Origin: Apostichopus japonicus
Taxonomy: Eukaryota > Echinodermata > Holothuroidea > Aspidochirotida > Stichopodidae
Assembly: GCF_037975245.1 (NCBI RefSeq)
Contig: NC_092569.1
Location: 29,782,168-29,846,167 of the forward strand
DNA length: 64,000 nt
Reading direction: 5' to 3'
Below the pieces are notes generated by a model. That model ran no database searches, was not told the DNA's origin, and was given only the letters and a program-made list of their open reading frames with translations. A program made the position numbers and the translations under genes. Below, piece by piece: positions 1 to 10,600 of this stretch. Numbering within the stretch: position 1 is the first letter of the stretch; every line of letters begins with the position of its first letter.

Positions 1-670
1 TCAGTGGAGTTGTCTCCAAATAATATTTAGAAAGTGAATCGTCTAGTCAGTTCGGTATCACATACGGACTTGGGAAATCAAATGTATGCCTACTGGACAG
101 AGCTTGCATTGGGCAGGATAAAGTTAAGGGTAGACCTGTATTCTAAGAAGCAAATTAAAACTTATGAGTGATGTCAAATTAGTCAGTCATATTTGGAGAA
201 AGAATAAAATTCTGTGATATGCAGATGAAATAGAAGAAAATATCACATTTTTGAGTGAACAATTGTTAGCATCTAACATCTATAAAAGGCCACCTGATTC
301 TATATATTCACTCTGATATTGAAGGTCACATCCTGTCTAACACGGTAAAACAAATTTGCAAAACAAATTATAACTAATTTTAATGTTACAATTTTTCCCC
401 AGACATTGAAGAATGTTATTAAATTGGACATTAAAATATAATGATATAATAGTAGGACATTAAATGTCTCAGTGAGGAAAAGCATATTATTGATAAAATT
501 TTTAATCAAAGAGAAAATAAAAGCTGTTAGCAAAATGCTGATCTACTGGTCCTGCTCTGTTTTGAAACATCAGGCCCTCAAAAGTTTAAGAAAGTTTTTT
601 AAAAGTGGTTAGTTTATTTATTATGGGGTCAAAACTATAACTTCTTTAAAGTTGTGTTTAAAAGTAAGTT

Positions 671-710
671 GGCCTGACGTTTCGATCCTAGCAGGATCTT
701 CTTCAGAGGC
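671..710 (-). mobile_element. Penelope-like element fragment with hammerhead-ribozyme-like core
   Basis: Read on the minus strand, the segment has in order: a stem I arm GCCT, the core CTGAAGA, a stem II hairpin GATCC-TGCTA-GGATC, the core GAAA, the self-complementary ACGT, the cleavage triplet GTC, and the second stem I arm AGGC. This is the layout of the short hammerhead motifs described in the terminal repeats of Penelope-like retroelements. One extra A lies between the CTGAAGA core and stem II, so self-cleavage is not assured. No reverse transcriptase ORF is visible nearby, so this is a fragment. Confidence 0.6.
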
Positions 711-2587
711 TAAATGACAAGTAACAGTAACAGAAGGGACAAACATGCACAGAATACACACAGGTTAATGAGCATGGTGAACACAAAGATATAGATGTAA
801 GGGGATTAGTAGACAAGGTATGGAGAGCAGAAAGAAAGAAACCAGCAGGGGAAGAGGAGAGGCAGGAGATAAACAGTGGAGGGACAAAGTTATTATATGC
901 TTCTCATAAAGTAGGAAGATCTCATTTCCAAGAATATGTTCATCCAACTTCCAAGCTATGGTAAGCATGTTTCAAGATTTCTCTGTATTTTCCTAGTTCC
1001 TGATAGTAATTAGTTTGTTTATTTCAGTGTATATGTATGTTATATGTTAATTCCATGGAGCCAAATGACTTCACAGAAGTACCTTTTGTTTTTTTTGAGT
1101 TTACACATTACTTGGTTTATGACTTATGTTGTTTAATATCATTTTTTGTTGATGTTATGCCTTGATATATATCATAAGATTATTATTTATTTGTGAGTCT
1201 AAACCATTAGTTCAGTGTCCAATGGGTGAATCATGTTAGTTTGTAACAATTGCAATACCCATCAATATATCCAAAACTTGTATTTTTTCAAATATAAAGA
1301 GATTGATCAACACTGTTGACTCTTATAGTAACTTCGCTATCCCCAAAAATACCAGGGAATTGTCAACTACTTCAAAGAACGACTAATGCGCAGCTTATTT
1401 TAACTTGTCTAGTCGGTGCCATTTTTGTGTTTCCTTGTTGGTTTTGTCAGATTTCTGCCTTGCTTCTTGGCTTACTAAACAAGTCTTTTATACTTTTACA
1501 ATATTCTAATGATGAATCTGTTTGTGCTGCTTTAGATAGGTGATTTGATTTATTTTGTGTGTTGTTACCATATCGTCTTGCCCTGTGGTTGTGTGTATAA
1601 TAATATTGTGACCAGGTAACAGATAACCAGTGAAGTCAAAACAGTTGGCTCTGAGAGCAACAGAGATATCAGAAATTCCAGGCCTTATTTGGACACTAAT
1701 TCATGGAATGACCCAGATAAAGGTCATGTAAACTTGGCAAATTGGTGCTTTTTCTTTCTCTCCCCCCCCCCCCCCCTTTGGTGTAGTCATATTTCTGCCT
1801 TGCTTGTCTTTTCAGCTTCACAAAACTTGATGATGCTTTTATAATATTTTTCTTATCAACATTTTTTAGAGCATGGTTAGTCAATCTGAGTTCCTGTGTA
1901 AGTTGATGTTGGAAACCTCTCCTCAAAGCATACTTGTAAAAAAGCTATCAACTGTTCAACTTTGAATGGCTTATTTATCATTGCATGAACTGCCCACAAG
2001 GTTATTGTAATACCATTAAAGGTCAAAGGTTGGAAACCACAACACAACACAATAGGTATAACAGGCTTAACATCAACCAAGTGCTCTGCACCAGTGGTTT
2101 CTTTATTGATGTTAGTTTACTCTCATTAGAGGAATATAAATAGATAATATTAGTTTAAAAAGAGTCTGGCATCAGCTGGCAGGGGCCATAGGTTTCCTGA
2201 AAGATATAAGCTGAGTGCCAATCTGTGTTGGGGGAATGGTCCACAATGGTCCGCCTGGATAATGGTGAAGGCCATTTCTGGAAGCTGTCAAAAGAAGGTA
2301 AGACAATGGTGAAACTATGGCAAACTCATTAGTGATTGATATTTGGGCTTAGGGGAGTGAAAATGCTTACAAGCATGGTATTTGATGTGAACAATTCAAG
2401 GTGTTGTAGTGAGCTTTACGTGCCTACAGTTTACAACAACGGCCATACCTAGTAGATTATCATGATTTATATCACCAGTGTGTGATTCAGAGATAAATAC
2501 CAAGTTGGTGACATTATCAATGTGGTTCCAAGATGGGGCTGGTGGAAGTGGCATTTGCATGTCAGTGTTTTATGGTTAATTTATAGA

Positions 2588-2965
2588 AGGCATTGTGGTT
2601 AAGGCAGTGGACTTGTGATCTAAGGATTACAGGTTCGAGTCCTGGCCAGTTCATTGCATTGTGTCCTTGGGCAAGGCACTTTATCTCCATTGCCTCTCTT
2701 CACCCAGGTGTATAAATGGGGACTTGCGAGGTAACTTTTAAATATAGTTGCGTGTGCCGGTTTGTGGCTGCACCCTCTTGGGAAGTCCCTACGGGGACAC
2801 ATGGTTGTGGTGCACTGTGGTGCCCCAGGAGAGATTGATTGAATTGTGTACACTTTGGTGTGTAGGTGTGACAAGTTACCAATGACCAGGGTTAAGTTGT
2901 ACATGCTATGGTACACTCTTTGGGGTGTGGATAGCATTCTAAATGATGGTTTATAAAAATAATAA
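2588..2965 (+). mobile_element. tRNA-derived SINE
   Basis: The head resembles a tRNA gene with internal Pol III promoter boxes: an A-box-like TGGTTAAGGCAGTGG near 2595 and a perfect B box GGTTCGAGTCC at 2632-2642. An unrelated body of about 300 bp follows, with TTGGGCAAGGCAC and TATAAATGGGG segments common in invertebrate SINEs, and the element ends in an ATAATAAT-rich tail. Exact ends and target-site duplications were not resolved. Confidence 0.7.
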
Positions 2966-5584
2966 TATAAATTCAGAACTAGTGCACTCTGACAAAGTTG
3001 TGTGGTAGCTAATGTGTTCTCTCATTGGTTTAGTCAATGTAGGCTTTATAATGTGGGCATTGAGTCACATAACTCATGAATGTTTACTGTATCTTGGTAA
3101 CAACTCTTTCGGTGCAATAATTAAATAATATACCTTGTGTAAATTTCGTTTTTATATGATAATATATATTAGTGTTCTAACTTATTCAGCTGATTATTAA
3201 CACTGCATAGAACTTCCTTTGTTCTTTGATTTTCTGACAGTAAGAAAAAACAATATATCTATGATTGTTCCTTCTCATGTTCTGCCATTACTGATGAAGA
3301 CTATTTAATAATTGCTGCTAGTTCAAATATGGAGTTATCTGGGAGAACTATCTTGCAGGAAGGTGTACTAGAAGGTTGGTAATTGTTAAAGAAATCAATT
3401 TATCAAACCACATGTGGTACGTACATATCATAATACCAGGGAAACTTCGGTCACACATTCCATCACAAACCAACCAATACTTAGAGGGACACTGTAAATC
3501 GAATTAACTTACAGACCACCATAATCCATGTCATAACATTCCTCACATATACAACCTTGTTCCAGTATTTTCTGTACAGCAAACTCTCTCATTCATCCAT
3601 ATTTCGTTGGTACTTTTTTTCGGTTAACAAATCTAAATGTTTCACCATGTTGGACTCCTTCCTTTCTCAGGAATAGTGCAGAAGCACATTATGATAATTG
3701 TGATTGTTAGCCACCTAGTACCGACAGAGATGAATTTTACCAAACATAAGTTATTCATTATTATCAGCAACTCTAAAGGCTCAGCTATGGCTGAATGGAA
3801 TTTGTAATTAATACCGAAAGAGGCTTAGTAGCCCAATGTATCGATGATTGGTGCCTTAAAATTATGTTATATTTCACTATTTTATGTCTTTATCCATTCA
3901 TAAATTCTATCATTGATAGAAAAGGAAGTTAACTTAAAAGTCATATTAAAATGTTACTAAAAGATAAGGATGAACAAATAACACAGTAGTAAGTTTTGAT
4001 AGTACTGTATTGCAATAACAGTGTGTGTGATTAATAACAAGACTCTTGAAAAGTAAAAGTACTGCATCTAACTTTTCTCTACAACTATTAAGATATTTGG
4101 TCTAGGTTGGATACAGTATATTAAAATATTAAAAAAGTATTAATCCAACTTATAATGAATACAGATAGTACTGGTTAGATAAAAAAAAAATTAGACAACA
4201 TTTAATGTCACCTTATTAAGTTAATGTAAAATTAAGAAAATATGAAAGGAAAGAGAATATATAAATCAGTGGTAAAAATATATTACAAATTTATGAGATT
4301 AAAGTTACTTTTCTTTGTCTGTTTTTTTTGTCTTTGTACAATTATTAAAATGAAGCCATGATTAAACTAGCAATATATCATGCAATTAATTGTAACCTAA
4401 GTTTACTTCACATGTATCTAGTAGTTCCAATCCTTTCTTATCCTCTCTTTGGGATGTGGGGATCTAATACTGGAATCAGGTTGAAGCCTAACAGAGTGTT
4501 CCACCCATCAACAAAGACCGTAACCATCATCCTGGTTAACAAATATTATTCAATGTAAAGATCAGGGCAAGTCAATCCATACGTCAGGTGTTGTTGCATG
4601 ATTGCATGAAGAATACCTACAGAATCTTGCAATGTGAAGTCATGGAGGGAGGGAGGGGTGAATAAAGTTAGCGGGATTGGCATATTGTCCATGTTTACAT
4701 GGTGTGCAGCATTACATTGTTCACTTAATTGTCAAAAGTATCATTATTTTATAGTGTCATCGTCACATAAATTATGGCTTTAATTGTCAAACTGAGGAGG
4801 AAAATGTTTTTTTGCTTATGAAAAAAGTATTTTCTAGAAGACCAATGGATTATTACCTTTCAGTTCATAATTTATCTGCTTTAAATAGCAAATACTCATA
4901 CTAAGCAATTTGTGCTTACTTAGATGATGTCAACAGAATATCGCCACTTGCGATATTTGATAAATTAACCTTTTAAAAGTGATATTTGAAAGCGATATTT
5001 GCACTTAAAAGCGATATTCGATAAATCAACCTCTTAAAAACTCAAAAGTGAAAACCGTTCTGCAAACTGCAAAAGAAATAATTTCCCACATACAGGTAGT
5101 CGGATAAAATGTTCCTTACAGCATCTCCCATCTTGAACATACCATAGCACTTGGGATCATCTTAACAAAGTCTGTCTAAAGCATTGGTCCTTTAGTGTCT
5201 TACACTGGATCCTACAACCTGTGTCAATACACCTACATAGCAAAATAATTTACTCATTATTAGTTGAAGTAAATAATCTGTTAAACAATAATAATTATAA
5301 AAATAATATTGAGGTTTGTATAAAGTGCAATTTCACAATCTGGTGGTACAATGATGAAGTTGGAGTTAATGAATCTCCTTTTGGAACAAGCAAATGGTTT
5401 CAGCCAATCCAGTACTTATAATTAATAAATAATGTGAGAATGTTACTGTATGTGACCAAACACACAGCAATTCACATGTTAAATGCATCATGATTTCTCA
5501 TCACCACTGCCTATTTACTGAACCTACCACACAATGGTAGGCACACATTCCTGAATGAAACATTACAATTAATCTACAGTACCC

Positions 5585-5731
5585 AACTTATGAATGTGTT
5601 TATAACCTGAACTGTCACCTAGGCTATAGTATCCTACCACACCCGCTGTATGTCATAACTTATGAATGTCCTGTTTCTGACCTGTCACCTACAGTAGACT
5701 ATAGTATCCTATTACACCCGCTGTATGTCAT
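5585..5731. repeat. 75-bp tandem duplication overlapping the XKR stop codon
   Basis: Two adjacent copies occupy 5585-5656 and 5657-5731. Both begin AACTTATGAATGT and both end ACACCCGCTGTATGTCAT. The end of the second copy contains the TCA (TGA on the minus strand) that stops XKR, so the first copy is a repeat of the sequence around the stop codon placed in the 3' untranslated region. Confidence 0.8.
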
Positions 5732-7655
5732 GGATTCTCCGGTGTACTCATAAGCCTTGACACCCTACTGGCCACTATGTCCGTCGGAATTCTGTTAAAT
5801 GATCTCCGTGACTTTTTGAGTTCCGTTTTGGGGGTGTTGGTCATGCTCTCTTTTATATCTTCAATTTTCACGTTCCCAAATGATTTCCTTGGTTTACATC
5901 TCTGGTTTTCTTTACCAGCGTCCGAGGACTGCTTGTACTTCTGTGGCCTTTGGTTTTTACCGCTCTGAATTTCACTCAGTGGGCTCGTTTGTCCGGATAA
6001 AATGTTATCGGTATTTTCATGCCGACGTTCGATGTCTGCCTCTTCAGTTTTGTCATTTCCAAAGTGTCTGTTTGTGTCACCGACTTCAGGGACAGGCTGG
6101 ACTTCAGGTATTATGACCGGTTTAGATACTTTTAAGTGGGGTATGCTATCACAGGTACCAGAGTTTCTACAAATATCGATGCCAGACCTTGTACTACCAC
6201 CCAACATAGGTAGCGTAGATTTGTTTAAGTCAAGTTCATTCCCACGTACAGACACCTTTTCCTCGAGGGTGGAGTTACCACTTTGACATTTTACCCCTGT
6301 AATTTCATGCTGACCCGAACGCTTGAAACTGAGGGCGCTAGCTTCAGCTGAATGATATCTCTGATGTGTCGTTGGTTGGCTTTTCTGCGTTATGTCGTTG
6401 ATACGTAAAGCAGATTCTGGTTCCTCTCGAAAATTCACAGCATTTTTTGCATCTAAGTTTGTCATTGCTTCGCTTGAATTTGGTTCTGGTGTCATAGTAT
6501 TTCCATGTGAACCCATACTCAGCCTATGTCTAATCGATTGGATACCGGGCTTCAATGCAGCGGAGTTTACTTTGACAAGTCCAGCATCACTCGTAGTTTG
6601 TGAATTAGCTATCTTGGACTCTTCATTTAAGGATCCTTTATTCCCAACACTGGTTACCGTTTTCATGTTCTCTTTGCCACCAAGAGGCGATGAATCACTT
6701 AAATTACTGTTTGACAAACGTAGAGCCTCAAAAACTTTCATTTTGGCTTTGACATTGTCTACAGGTAACTTTAGGAGGTCCTTCGGTGTCCCCAAAATGC
6801 CAATTTTCTTGGAATCAATCGTTGCTGTCCCCTTGGGAGTATTACATGACTCCCGTTGCAAGCGTGTGACTCCAACCGTTCCGTCATTCTCACCCTTGTC
6901 TTCAAACCGGAGTTGCCTCCTGAAGGATCGGTGCATTTTACGATCGGCTCCTCCCTTCAGTAACTTTTTGCTGACAGAATCGACTCTCAAAAGCGACTGA
7001 GGCTTTCGTTCGTGTTCCCTGCTTAGAGCAGAGTCCGGAATATTAGCTACTTCAGCACTGGCACATTGGCCGCTCACCCTGTTGACAAGATCCTCTCCTA
7101 TGGGGAGGTCATCAGGACTAAGAAAATTAAAGAAATCTCTCGTTAAACTCTTCCTCTCTCTGGCAAACTGATCCATCCAAATAGACGTAGAATTAGTTTC
7201 CGAACTCTCAGTAAACACAAGCCCATTAACAGACTTAGCCAGAGATATTCCACAGCTCTTAGATGCATCGTTATCATGGAGAATGCAACTATCACTCTGG
7301 GTCCTCTGAAGTCCTTTCGACTGCCGCTCATCACCACCGATGTGAGATGTTTCATCGTGGTAGGTAATACTCGATAACAGCTTCGACTCCGGAGATAGCG
7401 GCCTGGACACCGGAGTTGTGAATTGCGAGATTGGAAGAGCGAGGGCGCTCTGATGATTAACAACTGATCCAACACATGGTGAAGGTGTGGGAGAACGAGG
7501 GCTGATTTCTGCCTCTAACCCTCTGCCTTTTGAGATGTTCAAGATATCTTCATGTTTAAGGCACGGCTGATGTTTGCTTGTGTCACCCCTACTACAGCAG
7601 CTAACTGATGAATGCGGATGTAGGTATCGGTAATAGAGAACCATACTGGTTACAC
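5728..7655 (-). CDS. XKR: XKR final exon: last membrane helix plus 640-residue disordered tail
   Basis: The acceptor at 7656-7657 (CTTCTTCAG on the minus strand) joins in phase to the donor at 8737. Only the first dozen or so residues belong to the XK domain. The rest is polar and Ser/Thr/Lys-rich, with no transmembrane segment. It contains proline-directed sites (SPRSPTPSP), two KEN tripeptides (protein residues 670-672, DNA 6675-6667, and 924-926, DNA 5913-5905), an RHRL D-box-like motif, and two basic RKSF/RRSF motifs near the end. No DxxD caspase consensus occurs in the tail. I know of no family match for this region; it is a single exon with a clean reading frame, so it is unlikely to be chance. 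Confidence 0.88.
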
Positions 7656-10600
7656 CTGAAGAAGAAAGAGAGAGTGTTGGTGAAAACTCTCCTTACTCAT
7701 TAAGGCATTATTACTGTATATCTAGTTGGGTGTGGGAGCCATCTTGAATAAAATCAAATATTGGTCACTTCTGATTCCAAATATAAATTTATGAATAGAA
7801 ACTTGACTCAAGACATGTTAAACAAATTAGAAAAGAGCAAAGAAAATGTTTGGCTACACATCTGTGTGTCCCCTCGGACAAGTTACAAGTTACCTTGCAG
7901 ATCCCCATTTATACATATACATACATATAAGAGGGCAAGGCATTATGTGCGAAGTTTAGTAATTTTATCTTTTCTTTATTATATCCATACTAGATTTGCA
8001 AAATGTCTTAAGTACCAAACGAGTAAATTCTTGAAGGTACAAGCACAATGCTATCAAGTAACTTCCAAACTTGTAGAAAGAGCTAGACAAAGGTGTGAGA
8101 AGAGGTAGAAATTGCCATGGTATATGTATAAGTTATAAGTATAAGTTGTAAGTATAAGTTATACGTATAAGTATAAGTAAGAGGGCAAGGCATTAAGTGT
8201 GAGGTTCAGTATTTTGATCTTTCTGTAATAGTACCCATACTAGATTTGAAAATGCTTTAAGTACCAGAACGAGTACAAATCCATTGAAGGTAAGTACCAG
8301 TACAGGTTATAACGCTGGAATACGAATAATAATAATAATTAAATTTGTATAGCACAAATATCCAGAAAAACTGTTCCATGTGTTTCACAAACAAAGTATG
8401 TATGCAAAAGATGAGATTTTAGAGTACACATTTACCAAAAATCTGAATTGCTATAGTTACTAGTGTTATCAAGAGATGACAATAAAACTTTTGAGGAGAA
8501 AGGGTTTGACGCCGATTATGTTCTGCCTTAGAGGTGTGACCTAAAGGATGGAATTGGTTAGTCCTGGACTTTATGTTCTAATAAAAGATAAACTAAAATA
8601 ACAATACAACAAACAATACTGTGTGCAAAATGTATCGTTATGTAAGTTTACCTTGTGTTAGAAAATTCAAATAATATGCAAAATATTCTAACGACAAAGC
8701 AGCTGTAAGCATGTTATAAATACAGCTGGCTACTCACCGACAAAGAAACCACCAAAGACTATCGTGAAGCCAATCTCGGTGTAGATGCCCTTTCGAACAG
8801 CAGAAAAGTTCCAGAGGATCAAACAGAAAACATTCTCCACGAAGATGACGGAATAAAAGATGAAGACACGGTACCTTGAAGTGCCTTCCTTCAGATTAAA
8901 GAAGCAGAAAATGTAAACCACAGCGATGACTGCGTTAAAGAGACGCTCCTCGAACCAACTGCTGCAAAAGTCAGTGTTTTGAAGGAAAACCCAAACGGCC
9001 ATCACGAACCAATGAATGGCTAAATATGGGAGAATATGAGAAAGAATTAGAAGACTTAGTTAGAAACGAATCATTTACAATTTAATGAGTTACCACTGTA
9101 TATCGGTATCAAAGACAAATCTTGAAATTTGAAATAACATACCACCATGCTGTCTAAAGGAGGGAATGACATATCTAAGCAGGTATCTCTTTTTGAGGGT
9201 CAGATTGACAGATGTTTAAGACTGCATTGCTATGAAAGATTGTATCAATTTGGTGATATCTGCAAACATGTCAACTATTTTTGGAAGGAGTTAAGATAAT
9301 AAATGACAGAACAACACATCAATCTATTCAAATAATCTTTCATTCTCTATGAACATTAAGTATTTGTTGTGGAACTGGAACAACAGACTGTACCCAAGTC
9401 AATGCACAACAGGAAAAGGTTACACTGCAAACTAACAGTGAGTTTCTAAGTAACATAATCAAATATCTTACTGATGACTCTAGAGCAGGGGTGGGCAACC
9501 GTTTTGAATGAATGGGCCAGATATAAGGAGTGAGAAATTGACTGGGCCGCACCTAATCAACGACCTGCTGTTGATTTCAAATATTTGATTCCGAGGACTT
9601 TCAAGCAATAGGTGTGTGTACTTAATCTGTATTCACAAAAACATAATGTCAATACAGTACAGTTGATAATTATCGGGGATAATAGGCCTACCTGACATAG
9701 TGCTGATGAATTCTAAGCAGCTAGCTCGTTTTTTGTGATGATGTAAATTAGATTTTTTTAAACTTTTTCATGAGACATCTCACAGGCTGCACAAAAATCA
9801 CTGGCACGCCGCATGTGGCCCACAGGCCGTAGGTTGCCCACCCCTGCTCTAGAGGAATATATGTAATAAATATCTTACTGATGACTAGGAATACATAAGC
9901 TTTGAAGACGGTGGCAAAGAGGACGAGAGCAACGACCCTGGATGATATCATGCCGATCCGCCAAACCGCTTGCAATAACACTCCAGGCCAAGAGACAACT
10001 TTCTTATCCTCTCGGACTCTACGATGTATTCTGCTATAGACAGCAATGGCCCAGCACAGGGAGACCAAAGACACGGTGGCTGAAATGCCTGGAATGAACA
10101 AACACCAAAATTTAACATAGCAAAAGTTAGATAAAGAAATCCTTAAAAAATTAATGAAAAGAGTTAACGTTTAGGATGATGATATTGAGCACCATGTCAG
10201 TGTACTGTCACTTCAAACAAGAACTAATATTGTAACTTTGTGTATAAACAAATTACCGTACGAAAAGCTACAAAACAGTTTCTTGGAGTATGGAGATGGT
10301 TTGTCGATCAGGAGAACTAAAACAGGATATCTAAGAGGGTACAAGAAATACTGATTATAGTCAAGAAGATCAGTTCTTCAGAAAAATATTCATACAGTCA
10401 GGGGACTGTCAGGCTAGCAAAGACCATATCCAATAAATTAATATAAGGATTACAAACAAAAACAAAAAATGGCACAAAATAGAAAAAAAAAATACATATG
10501 AAATTCTGAAATAAGGATTTTGATTGCACATGATCCCTGAGCCTATATTGTTAATGAAATGTTCTGCACTTGTAAAGAGACCACACACTGTGATGAAGTA

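Larger units (their letters stand above)
1..5727. other. Intergenic region, no gene recognised
   Basis: No ORF here has a recognisable domain or a consistent exon structure. All are short open stretches in AT-rich sequence. The region contains a Penelope-like terminal fragment near 671-710, a tRNA-derived SINE at about 2588-2965, a poly-C run near 1763, and the start of the XKR 3' untranslated region next to the stop codon at 5728. A DR1-like nuclear receptor motif (AGGTCA-A-AGGTTG) lies near 2021-2033. Otherwise I see nothing that can be annotated. Confidence 0.6.
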
